Assembly (NCBI GenBank): GCA_022376925.1
Contig: JAIOJX010000025.1
Span: forward strand, 96,499,608-96,563,607
Direction of reading: 5' to 3'
From: Tragulus kanchil
Taxonomy: Eukaryota; Chordata; Mammalia; Artiodactyla; Tragulidae
Length of the DNA stretch: 64,000 bases
Positions within the stretch are counted from its first letter, which is position 1. Every line of letters begins with the position of its first letter. Of this stretch, positions 45,367 to 56,141 are shown piece after piece. Made by a program: the position numbers and the translations under genes. The notes under the pieces are model-generated. The model did not search any database. It saw only the letters and a program-made list of their open reading frames with translations, and was not told where the DNA came from.

Positions 45367-45933
45367 GGAAATTTTTCTTTTCTGATATTTCCCAAGTTTT
45401 CTAAAGATTCATTTTAGTTGCATTTTCTCTGTGGCTGTCAGAGTGTTCCACTTAGGTCTGCCTTGAAGATTCTCTCTAGACTAACGGGACTCTTCTTTGT
45501 GGCTACAGGTATTTAGTGTTAGAGCCCAATTTATGTTATCTATTCATTCAACATACAATCTTTACCTAATTCTTCCTTCTTTTCACACCTTTTGCCACTT
45601 CACTGAGTTTAGGTGGTGTAGCAGTTACCACCAGAGCACATCAAAATGCAACTTACAGCAGAGCGGAGCCTCCTTAGAGGACATGACATCCATGTTGAAT
45701 TAGCCAGGCAAATATCAGAGAACTCCTGTAAAGAGATATATACTACAAATTATAATTACTTGTTTACATGGGCAAATAGCTTCCATACTAGGAAACCTCA
45801 ATTGTTTTCCAGCCTTATAATAGTTGGTACACAAAAAGCTGCATATAATTAATGGATATGATTTGGTGATCACTACAGTCAAGGCAATACACATGTGCAT
45901 TACCTTTAGTAGTTTCCTTATGTCGCTTTTTTT

Positions 45934-46520
45934 GTGGTAAGAACACTGAACTTGAGAACTACCCTCCTAATAGATTTTGCAGTGTTCAATACCTTGTGGT
46001 TAACTATATGAACAATGTTAAACAGTGGATCTCTGGGACTTATTTTTCTTATATAGCTGTTACCTTACACATATTGACAACTCTTTATATCCTACTCTCC
46101 CAATACCTTTCTGTTGTCTATTTCTGTATGCTTGACTATTTCATATGTTTCATGTAAGAAGAATAATCTGGATTTGTCCTTCTGTGAACTGACTTGTGGA
46201 GAAATTGGGACTCTTGTACACTGTTGAGTGTAAAATGGTGCAGCCATGACGGAAAATGTATGGGAGGGGGTTATCAGAAAATTAAAATTTAAACTACCAT
46301 ATAATCCACCGATCCCATTTCTGAGTACCTATCCAAAAGAATTGAAATCAAATCAAGATCTTGAAGAGATATCTTCACTCCCATGCTCACTGCAGCAGTA
46401 TTCACAATTTATGGAAACAACCCAAATATCAATTGACAGATGAATAGATAAAGAGAATATGGTATATGCATATAAAAAGAAAGGAATTTTAGTATTCATG
46501 ATAACATGGAATGACTTATA
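45934..46520 (-). mobile_element. L1M fragment with 5' inversion, second copy
   Basis: Duplicate of 44780-45366 in copy 2 of duplication O. The inversion point is at 46195/46196, so the inversion predates or was copied with the duplication. Confidence 0.65.
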
Positions 46521-46714
46521 GGAAATTTTTCTTTTCTGATATTTCCCAAGTTTTCTAAAGATTCATTTTAGTTGCATTTTCTCTGTGGCTGTCAGAGTGT
46601 TCCACTTAGGTCTGCCTTGAAGATTCTCTCTAGACTAACGGGACTCTTCTTTGTGGCTACAGGTATTTAGTGTTAGAGCCCAATTTATGTTATCTATTCA
46701 TTCAACATACAACT

Positions 46715-47330
46715 GCTGATATATTTATATATATGTTTAAACATGCCACATAGTGTACTACTTGTTGAGGATATAATGGAAAATAAAATGGTCATTGTCC
46801 CTGCCTGAATGCAATTTATATTCTGTGTCAAGAGATATAGAATAAAGATAAAGAATGCTAGGAGGTGAAAAATTTTACCTAACATGGTGGACACAAGAGG
46901 TTTCTCTAAAGAGGTGTCTATGAATCTGAGATCTGAAGAATGAGACTGGTGTGTGGAAAAAAGTATTCCAACTGGAGGCATTAATATATATTAAGGTTTA
47001 GGGAAGGGAAAGAGTGTGGTGTGTTTGATGAGGCATGGAAGAAAGCAGTATGGCTTGAGTATAGTAAGCAAGAGAGAGAAATAGATGTTTTGGGAAAGAA
47101 TCCAAGTCTGTAGGCTATGGCATATAAGAAGTCTGATCTTTGTCTCAGAGCAATAGAAGTCAGCAAGTTTTTAAGTCAGCATAATAGGGAGAGGGAGATG
47201 CAGTGGGAAAGTGTTGTGGAATGATCTTCATTTTTAGAAGCTTTTTCTGGCTACTGCATTCAGAATAGATGAATGGAAGACAAGGATGGTAACAAGAAGC
47301 TTGTTATAATTATCTAGGTTAGAGTTGATA
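46715..47330 (-). mobile_element. L2 LINE antisense fragment
   Basis: TTGAGGATATAATGGAAAATA, GTCATTGTCCCTGCCTGAAT, GATCTGAAGAATGAGACTGG, AAGTATTCCAACTGGAGGC, GTATGGCTTGAGTATAGTAAG, TAGGCTATGGCATATAAGAA and TTCTGGCTACTGCATTCAGA follow the reverse complement of L2 for about 600 bases. Confidence 0.65.
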
Positions 47331-49628
47331 GTGGACTGGCTAACTCAGTCCACTAATTAATGAAACTTTGAGAATCTACTTTGTCCCAGGCCTTTTGCTA
47401 GAGTTTGACATATGACAAGATACCATTACTGCACATAAACAGCATATCCATTAGTAGAGAAGAACGATTCAAAGACATTTCTTACACAATGCACACATGC
47501 TATATTACCAATTTGAAAAATGAGCTGAGACAACTAAGAGAAGGGAAAGATTATTCCCTGCTGTAGCTGCAATCAGTGGGCTTCACAGAGGAGACAGCAG
47601 TAACTGAATCATGGTCGCCAGGGTTGATACACATTCACAGGTGGCAAAGGATATGAAGAACATCCCCTGCTGCTGTCCTCTATAGCAGGTGGCAAGAATT
47701 GAGGGCAAATTCTTAGATCTGGGTTCTGAAGAACTAGAAATGGGGAGTATGCAAAATGCAACCAGTTGTATGTCTTTCACAGCCCAGTTACTATCAGCTT
47801 CAAGAGCAGTAATTTTTGCCTACCTTCTGATCTTTTCCATTTTCCTTACTTGACATAGTCATTGGCAAAGAGACTGCTGCTAATGAAGTGGAGCTGACTT
47901 CATAACCCCTGATGATTCGGTGTGCTATTTTATGGCTGAAGTTTCTACTTTGATTGGATGAGACCCAAAACAAAGAGTTGACTACTTCTGATGATTAAAA
48001 GCTCCCTTGACAATTTTTAAAAGGGATTGTTCAAAGCTTTTAGTGCCACTGAGTAGGGAATTACACTTTGCTTTTCCAAAGCTCCTCCAGCAATTGCACA
48101 TGAACGTGGTAGACTGTCTTTCCTGCTGTCCAACACTGCAGAGAATTTCCTTTTAAGGGTAGAAACCTTTTAGTAGGAGGCTAAGTGATTCCTGTATATA
48201 TAATTTATAAGGCACTCACAGCTTTTTGTTATGAAAGCACACTGAAAATGTAAAATTGTTATTATTTATATTGTTATTAGCTTATTTTCTCCTGTCCTCA
48301 TATGAGACATTTGTTTTTGAGCTAAGGATTCAGCACTGAACTGTTGATCATAAATATAAGAAGGAATAGATTGGACAACCATTAAAATTAAGAATGATCA
48401 GTCGAAACAGATAAAGATGAGTAGTGTATAACAATTAACTTCCTTTGAATGCTACTTTTTGAAAAACATGCAAACATTTTTTCTCAGGCTTTAATATAGA
48501 AAGAGTCCTACAAATAGTGAGTTATTCGCAAACACACACACACATGCACACACACACACAAGTATACAGCACCTAAACCTACAAATTATTTGAAATATCT
48601 ATCTCATGTCTGCCTCCATACCTCTGATAAATAAACAGCTCAGTTACATAACTGGAATTGTAGTGCTTCTAATGAAGATACAGAAAAGAAAATGGGAACT
48701 TTGATCTCTTTGCCTCCAATCAAAGAACTTGTCCTCGGTGTTGGTCACTTGCTCAGTTTTAGAAATTTAGTATACCCAAGAGGTAGAATTGATAATGTGA
48801 GCATAATACAAAATTTGATTAATGTTTCAATCCCATTAGGATAAAAAAAATCGTGGTTTAAATCAGTCATTTTTTTTCCATTACTATCACATTAATGAAT
48901 ACATTTGAAGGTTTTTTAGATATGTATTTATGTATTTATATTAGGATTAAACTTGATTGTATATAGCAGGAAAACAAAAAGGACTGAAGTAAGAAAGAAG
49001 TTTATTTTTCAGTTACAGTAGGATTGGATGTAACTAGTGTCACATTCCTTCCTGATTTTAGGGCTCCTTATTGATTAGTGACCTATAGAAATAGAAGAGC
49101 TACACATATTGCCACATTGGCAGAGGGACTTGATTACTACTTTTTCATTTTTCATGTCCTTGCTCTTAATGAAAGCAGATGAAACTTGCATGAAAGTTAA
49201 AAAAGCTGAGACTGAAGTTGGACCTTAACTGTCCTCTTTCAAACTGGGAGTCAACTTTTCATCCCGAAGAGAACTGATAGAAAAAAAAGCATAGAAAGTG
49301 TTTTTATTACTGTTGTGTTTTGCCTATTACTATCTGCAGAAATCTATGATCTTGAAGAACTGGAATCTGTGTCCTTAAATATGTGATGTGTTGGAGTCCC
49401 TAATCCTGTGGAACATCTGGGTGTATTAATGCTGTCTTCTTAGGGAATAATAATATGGATCATAGCATTCTCTCTGTCTGTCATTTCCTACTTTGTTTCA
49501 GTTGACTGTAATTCTTTGTCCTGGGGCAGTTGCTATGTAGCACTAGGTAAACTCCAGAGGGAACTGCTTGTGCTGCTTGGTTGCTGCACAAGTCACACAG
49601 GTTTTCCCTTGAGGACCCTGGGCAGCTA
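47331..49628. other. unassigned unique sequence
   Basis: About 2.3 kb, mostly unassigned and unduplicated. There is a (CA)n microsatellite at 48533-48560 and an AT-rich run near 48840-48970. A possible further L2 antisense remnant (CCCAGGCCTTTTGCTAGAGT) lies at about 47385-47480. No exon signal. Confidence 0.4.
48533..48560. repeat. (CA)n microsatellite
   Basis: Two blocks of CA units broken by one ATG. Confidence 0.95.
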
Positions 49629-50790
49629 CGTTTTTTTTATATATATATTAATTCTTCTTTTTTTATTCTTTATTTTAAAGATTTTACAGAGTTTTGTTGT
49701 TCACCAACATGTATGTTCCCCGATCATTCATATGCATATCCCTGGACCCTCCCCCCACCCAGTTCCCCGCCTCCCACCCCTCCAGACCATCGCCCCAAGT
49801 GATTGTAGGTACTCCTATTCCCTTAGCACAGTGACCATAGCTATCTTTTCCACACATGACAGTATAGGTTTCCATGTTACTGTCTCCATGCCTCTCCCTC
49901 CCTATTTCTTCCCCACAATGTCCATATGTCTATGCTCTGTCTGTTTTTCCATGAGTTCACTGAGTGTGTTATCAAGACCGTCCTACTAGATTCCATATAT
50001 GTGTGTTAGTATGCTGTATTTGTTTTTCTCTTTTTGACTTACTTCACTTTTTATGATAGGTTCTAGAGCTAGCCACCTCATTAGGACTGAGTCTTCTGCA
50101 TTTCTTTTAACAGCTGAGTAGTATTCCATTGTATATATGTACCAAAGCTTCTGGATCCATTCATTCATCGATGGACATCTAGGTTGCTTCCATGTTCTGG
50201 CTATTGTATAGAGAGCTGCAATGAACATTGGGGTACAGGTGCCTCTTTCATTTTTGATTTCATCAGGATATAGGCCTAATAGTGGGATTGCTGGGTCATA
50301 GGGTGCTTCTATTTTTAGTTTTTTAAGGAATCTCCATATTGTCTTCCATAGAGGTTGTATCAGTTTACACTCCCACCAGCAATGCAAGAGGGTTCCCTTT
50401 TCTCTGCACCCTCTTCAGCATTTATTGTCTGCAGATTTTTTGATGATGGCCATTCTGACGGGAGTGAGGTGGTATCTCATTGTGATTTTAATTTGCATTT
50501 CTCTAATAATAAGCGAGGTTGAGCATCATTTCATGTGTTTTGGGGCCATCTGTATGTCCTCTTTGGGGAGGCATCTCTTTAGATCTTTTTCCCAGTTTTT
50601 GACTGGGCTGCTCTTTTTTCCTGTGCTGAGTTGTCTGAGTTGCCTGTAGATTTTGGAGATTAATTCTTTGCCTGTTGTTTCATTTGCTGATTTTCTCCCA
50701 CTCTGTGGGATGTCTGTTGAGCTTTTTTGTAATTTCTTTTGCTGTACAAAAGCTTTTAAGTTTCATTAGGTCCCACGTGTTCATAAAGTG
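49629..50790 (-). mobile_element. 5'-truncated ungulate L1
   Basis: Reverse-strand L1 with a T-rich start (reversed tail) at about 49629, a C-rich 3' UTR at 49735-49800, the ORF2 stop at about 49986 and ORF2 C-terminal sequence up to the truncation at about 50785. The last 133 ORF2 codons (49986-50387) are open and include the [20 protein letters not shown] and AIPLLGLYP motifs. Upstream the frame is broken by stops (for example near 50530). It is much less decayed than the L1M copies, but has no endonuclease or RT catalytic core. Confidence 0.9.
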
Positions 50791-52032
50791 TCCCGGTATA
50801 TTTTTATCAGATACAGTGATTCCATGACATTAATTATTCTAAAGAGAGCTTATAGAAAACAAAACAACAAAACAACAATAAAATACTACCTGCATTTTCT
50901 TTCCTAACTGTTGTAATGCGGTAGGGCAGGAACCATAGAATGCCATCATCCCTTTCAAATCCGGGGTATATTTTTATCAGATACAGTGATTCCATATGTC
51001 TATGCTCTGTCTGTTTTTCCATGAGTTCACTGAGTGTGTTATCAAGACCGTCCTACTAGATTCCATATATGTGTGTTAGTATGCTGTATTTGTTTTTCTC
51101 TTTTTGACTTACTTCACTTTTTATGATAGGTTCTAGAGCTAGCCACCTCATTAGGACTGAGTCTTCTGCATTTCTTTTAACAGCTGAGTAGTATTCCATT
51201 GTATATATGTACCAAAGCTTCTGGATCCATTCATTCATCGATGGACATCTAGGTTGCTTCCATGTTCTGGCTATTGTATAGAGAGCTGCAATGAACATTG
51301 GGGTACAGGTGCCTCTTTCATTTTTGATTTCATCAGGATATAGGCCTAATAGTGGGATTGCTGGGTCATAGGGTGCTTCTATTTTTAGTTTTTTAAGGAA
51401 TCTCCATATTGTCTTCCATAGAGGTTGTATCAGTTTACACTCCCACCAGCAATGCAAGAGGGTTCCCTTTTCTCTGCACCCTCTTCAGCATTTATTGTCT
51501 GCAGATTTTTTGATGATGGCCATTCTGACGGGAGTGAGGTGGTATCTCATTGTGATTTTAATTTGCATTTCTCTAATAATAAGCGAGGTTGAGCATCATT
51601 TCATGTGTTTTGGGGCCATCTGTATGTCCTCTTTGGGGAGGCATCTCTTTAGATCTTTTTCCCAGTTTTTGACTGGGCTGCTCTTTTTTCCTGTGCTGAG
51701 TTGTCTGAGTTGCCTGTAGATTTTGGAGATTAATTCTTTGCCTGTTGTTTCATTTGCTGATTTTCTCCCACTCTGTGGGATGTCTGTTGAGCTTTTTTGT
51801 AATTTCTTTTGCTGTACAAAAGCTTTTAAGTTTCATTAGGTCCCACGTGTTCATAAAGTGTCCCGGTATATTTTTATCAGATACAGTGATTCCATGACAT
51901 TAATTATTCTAAAGAGAGCTTATAGAAAACAAAACAACAAAACAACAATAAAATACTACCTGCATTTTCTTTCCTAACTGTTGTAATGCGGTAGGGCAGG
52001 AACCATAGAATGCCATCATCCCTTTCAAATCC
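49921..52032. repeat. tandem duplication P (2 x 1.042 kb)
   Basis: Copy 1 is 49921-50962 and copy 2 is 50991-52032, offset 1070. The 28-base junction 50963-50990 is, with five further bases, a third copy of a 31-base segment of the unit (50795-50825, also 51865-51895). It meets copy 2 at TCCAT. No difference seen between copies. It starts within the L1 3' UTR and ends beyond the L1 5' truncation. Confidence 0.97.
50991..51860 (-). mobile_element. 5'-truncated ungulate L1, second copy lacking the 3' end
   Basis: Duplicate of 49921-50790. The terminal 3' UTR and poly(A) part (49629-49920) is absent. An L1 without a tail cannot be a separate retrotransposition, so it confirms secondary duplication. 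The 133-codon ORF2 end recurs at 51056-51457. Confidence 0.9.
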
Positions 52033-52311
52033 TATATGGTATAAGGTGAACTTTCAAATAAACAAAATGAATTAAACTACCTCTATGTGTGGTTGAAGCA
52101 AAAATATTATTGATCAGTTAGATGGTTTGGGTTGAACTCATGTGTAACTGCTATTTTTGTAGATCCAGAGTGGTCAGGTACAGGCAGTTCCTCGTGGTTC
52201 AGCTTAATAGTGGTTTCTATTCTGTCTGCAGAATAAAAATAATTGACCTTAAAACTAACACCATTTGAATTTATTCTTTAGCAGTGTGTCTCCTTTGTAA
52301 ATACATTTGGT
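52033..52311. other. unassigned spacer
   Basis: Unique AT-rich sequence with nothing recognisable. Confidence 0.4.
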
Positions 52312-52328
52312 TATTTGGTGATATTTTT

Positions 52329-52585
52329 TATTTTGTCTTATTGGTGTTTTATTTATTTATTCTCATCCGTCTTTATTCTTTGGCCTGTGTGGGCCTTCCA
52401 TTGCAGTGGCCTCTACTGTTGCAGAGCACTGGCTCTGGGCTCATGCACTCCAGGGCACTGGCTCGCAGTTGGACACACCGGTCCAGCTGTTCTGTGGCAC
52501 ATGGGACCCTCCTGGGCCAGGGATTGAACTGGTGCCCCTGTACTGCAAGGCAGACTCTTCACCCACTGGACTACCAGGGAAGCTC
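52329..52585 (-). mobile_element. CHR-type tRNA-Glu SINE, short-tail form, with target-site duplication
   Basis: Reverse copy with a CATCCGTCTTTATTCTTTGG tail region, a GTTGCAGAGCACTGGCTCTG body and a reversed head CTACCAGGGAAGC. A 17-base target-site duplication, TATTTGGTGATATTTTT, lies at 52312-52328 and 52586-52602. It lacks the C-rich extension, like the copy at 43162. Confidence 0.9.
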
Positions 52586-52602
52586 TATTTGGTGATATTT
52601 TT

Positions 52603-53651
52603 AAATACAAGGAAATACATATTTATTGTTTTTGTTAAATTAGTATAATTTTTAAAATCCACCCAAAACCCCACTGGTTTTACACAACTATTTTATTGTC
52701 TATGTTTCTTTCTCAGCTCTCCTCACATATCATAAGTTGTATCTTCCAAGCTGAAGAATGTAAAAATTTAGATCATACATTCAAAAAGACCACATAGATT
52801 AAAGAAAAAATCCAAAGAAAACTTCCTTGATCCTTAAATTTTGAATCTGTAAATGGACACAATACAGTGGAGTTGAAACTAAGCCCTTGCAGAATGAAAT
52901 CTGTTAGGAGCTTTTTTTGTGGAAAATGACACCCTCTGATGGCCTCCAGTGCTCTCCAAAGGCAAAAAATATATTTTACAAATTATCTTAACTAGCTGAG
53001 GGACATACATTTCCATCAGGAATGATTGAATATCCACACAGTCAGGCCTGAGTAATTCAGGAGGAAACAAGATTCCTTCCCTCTCTCTGCTTGGAGGTGA
53101 CCCCTCTAGTGCCCTTGTTTGTGGTCTTTAAGTCCTCAAGAAATTTTTAGCCTGTCCCTCTCTCCAGGGTCAAGGAACGTAAGGGCCATAGTATAAAAAA
53201 TGAGAGTAAGGCAAGGATGGAGTAATTGAAGGGCTGACTAAGACTTGTTATTCTTGGATGCTCCAGGGAACACGTGCTGTGCCTGCCTTGGATGGCCCTG
53301 ATTTCTTTTGGTTATGGAGGTACTGAAACCACCATCTAGCTACCCACTGGCTCCAGGGGGCTGAACCTTGTAAGGTAAATGCTAAGGACTCCAGGTAACC
53401 AATGTCTGATCTGTGTGGTTACTAAGAAACCAGCTGGTTACTAAGAGAGGAAGGAGGAAAGAGAGGAAGAAAATCATCCCAGGATGCAGAGCCCCTCCCC
53501 CCTCACTCTGGCTTCATTATACTTAACATTTTAGACTCTGACCTGCCTTAGAAGAGAAACAATTCCCTAAAAACGAGGAATCCTCCGGATGTAAATAAAC
53601 TGTCCTGAATGGCAATTCAGTTTTTTCCCTGAATTCATATGCAAATTTCTA
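52603..53651. other. unassigned unique sequence
   Basis: 52603-53040 is AT-rich. 53060-53640 is GC-richer, with GGTTACTAAGAAACCAGCTG repeated as GCTGGTTACTAAGAGAG near 53421-53450. The second half has an LTR-like feel, but I cannot name a family. Confidence 0.35.
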
Positions 53652-54233
53652 ATTTACTTAAAGCACACTGTCATGCATTATAATAAAGTCTAATACATGC
53701 TTCCATGTAATTATGCATAATAACCAGTGATCAGTGGGAGGAGGAAGGGGGGAAGGGAATTGTGTTTCCAGCTGGCCCTCCACACCTGCAAAAAACAGAC
53801 AACTCCTTTCAATGTAGAGGAAACAAGATAATGACAGTGTGATATTAAATACAAACATTAATTCTTAGGAACAAAACATAAGGAAGAGGTCTGTCAATTA
53901 AGATGTGTGATAGTGAGCAACTTAAATTACATTCCTCATCATCTTAAGAAAAATAAGGACCAAGCAGAATGAAAACCTTAATTTGTTATTTACTAAAATA
54001 TTCCTGATGCCATTATTTTTAATTTCTTTTGGAAGAAAAATGTATGTGGGCCACTCAAATCCTATGTTGAGTTCTACTGTTCATTCTCATTAGGTTTGAT
54101 TTAACAGTCAAGTTGTAGTAATGTTGTATCTCCCTCTGTCTCTGAAAGGACAAATCAGATCTTAGAAAAATCCCAGGAGCCCAGTGGGGCCTCAAGTTGT
54201 GGGGAAGCAAAACAATGTTAGGAAATACTTTTT

Positions 54234-54357
54234 TTTTTTTATTTATTTTTTTACATGTATGTTCCCAGATATTCATATGCATATCCCTGGACCCTCCCCC
54301 CACCCAGTTCCCCCCCTCCCATCCCTCCAGACCATTGCTCCAAGTGGTTGTAGGTAC
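54234..54357 (-). mobile_element. very short L1 insertion with target-site duplication
   Basis: Only about 110 bases of the L1 3' UTR (GTATGTTCCCAGATATTCAT, CCCTGGACCCTCCCCCCAC) plus a T-rich reversed tail. A 15-base target-site duplication, TAGGAAATACTTTTT, lies at 54219-54233 and 54358-54372. The sequence matches 49680-49810 of the longer L1. Confidence 0.88.
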
Positions 54358-54509
54358 TAGGAAATACTTTTTGAACAGGAAAGTTCAGTCCTAATGTGAA
54401 AGAGACTTACTGTCCTGGCTGATATCAACACAAGCTATGTTATATCAGAGGTGTGTAAAACTATTGGCAGAAAAAGTTTCTTGACCTCTAAACAACTATT
54501 TTCATGTGG

Positions 54510-54705
54510 AAGGCAGTTTAACATAGTGATTAGGAGCTTTGTCATCATTTCTACTTGATTTTTTTCTGTTAACTGTGAGATCTTGAGCATGTTACTTAAA
54601 CTTATCTAAGCCCCATGTTTCACATCTGTAAAACAGGAGTAAAAATAACTTCAACCACTTGATGATATTTTTGAGAATCAAATGAAGTAGCTTGTATACC
54701 AGGTT
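54510..54705 (+). repeat. MIR SINE
   Basis: GTTTAACATAGTGATTAGGAG, TTGAGCATGTTACTTAAACTT, CATGTTTCACATCTGTAAAAC and GAGAATCAAATGAAGTAGC are MIR blocks in order. Duplicate at 55592-55790. Confidence 0.78.
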
Positions 54706-55324
54706 TAATTCCTAAGCCCATAGATGAATTCTATGAAATACTGATTTACTTAAAGCACACTGTCATGCATTATAATAAAGTCTAATACATGCTTCCATGT
54801 AATTATGCATAATAACCAGTGATCAGTGGGAGGAGGAAGGGGGGAAGGGAATTGTGTTTCCAGCTGGCCCTCCACACCTGCAAAAAACAGACAACTCCTT
54901 TCAATGTAGAGGAAACAAGATAATGACAGTGTGATATTAAATACAAACATTAATTCTTAGGAACAAAACATAAGGAAGAGGTCTGTCAATTAAGATGTGT
55001 GATAGTGAGCAACTTAAATTACATTCCTCATCATCTTAAGAAAAATAAGGACCAAGCAGAATGAAAACCTTAATTTGTTATTTACTAAAATATTCCTGAT
55101 GCCATTATTTTTAATTTCTTTTGGAAAAAAAATGTATGTGGGCCACTCAAATCCTATGTTGAGTTCTACTGTTCATTCTCATTAGGTTTGATTTAACAGT
55201 CAAGTTGTAGTAATGTTGTATCTCCCTCTGTCTCTGAAAGGACAAATCAGATCTTAGAAAAATCCCAGGAGCCCAGTGGGGCCTCAAGTTGTGGGAAGCA
55301 AAACAATGTTAGGAAATACTTTTT

Positions 55325-55437
55325 TTTTATTTATTTTTACATGTATGTTCCCAGATATTCATATGCATATCCCTGGACCCTCCCCACCCAGTTCCCTCCC
55401 ATCACTCCAGACCATTGCTCCAAGTGGTTGTAGGTAC
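55325..55437 (-). mobile_element. very short L1 insertion, second copy
   Basis: Duplicate of 54234-54357, shortened by loss of T and C residues in runs (CCCTCCCCAC and TTCCCTCCC). The same target site recurs at 55310-55324 and 55438-55452. Confidence 0.88.
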
Positions 55438-55591
55438 TAGGAAATACTTTTTGAACAGGAAAGTTCAGTCCTAATGTGAAAGAGACTTACTGTCCTGGCT
55501 GATATCAACACAAGCTATGTTATATCAGAGGTGTGTAAAACTATTGGCAGAAAAAGTTTCTTGACCTCTAAACAACTATTTTCATGTGGAA

Positions 55592-55790
55592 GGCAGTTTA
55601 ACATAGTGATTAGGAGCTTTGTCATCATTTCTACTTGATTTTTTTCTGTTAACTGTGAGATCTTGAGCATGTTACTTAAACTTATCTAAGCCCCATGTTT
55701 CACATCTGTAAAACAGGAGTAAAAATAACTTCAACCACTTGATGATATTTTTTTGAGAATCAAATGAAGTAGCTTGTATACCAGGTTTAA
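55592..55790 (+). repeat. MIR SINE, second copy
   Basis: Duplicate of 54510-54705 with two extra T in one run. Confidence 0.75.
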
Positions 55791-55809
55791 TTCCTAAGCC
55801 CATAGATGA

Positions 55810-56141
55810 TTCTTATATAATTTATTTGTGAATAAATAATGTATAAGAGTAATCATGTATATCAGAATGCCAGTCCTCCACATTGGTTTATGTGTAAAAA
55901 GAAACGGTGGATCAATACAATCTATGGGCAAAAGTTTCTGGTGAATGTTTAGCATCTCTTGTAGCATAGTCAATAATGAGTGTCCATATAGAGCAGGAAA
56001 AGAACCAAGTAGCCAAGGGTTTGATCCTAGCATTTCTACTTACTAATTAAATGATCTTGGGCAAATTGGTTAGGTTCTCTGGGTTACTCAGAGAAATATG
56101 TCTCTTTGGATCATAATTCTGATGTATGCAGGATGTATCAG
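55810..56141. other. unassigned spacer with MIR remnant
   Basis: GATCCTAGCATTTCTACTTAC and GATCTTGGGCAAATTGGTTAG at 56022-56090 look like a MIR core. The rest is unassigned. Confidence 0.45.

Larger units (their letters stand above)
44401..46711. repeat. tandem duplication O (2 x about 1.155 kb)
   Basis: Copy 1 is 44401-45556 and copy 2 is 45555-46711, offset 1154, joined at microhomology ACAA/ACATACAA without filler. No difference seen between copies. It contains a whole rearranged L1 fragment. Confidence 0.97.
53652..55809. repeat. tandem duplication Q (2 x about 1.07 kb)
   Basis: Copy 1 is 53652-54727 and copy 2 is 54744-55809, offset 1092. The 16-base junction is AT-rich. The copies differ in run lengths: T-runs and C-runs around 54229-54320 versus 55319-55405, A-run 54037 versus 55127, GTGGGG versus GTGGG, and one T-run at about 55748. 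Confidence 0.97.

Noticed and set aside
49986..50387. 133-codon open frame on the minus strand as a possible gene
   Set aside because: It is the C-terminus of L1 ORF2 followed by L1 3' UTR. Upstream frame is broken and the element is 5' truncated, so it is not a host gene.
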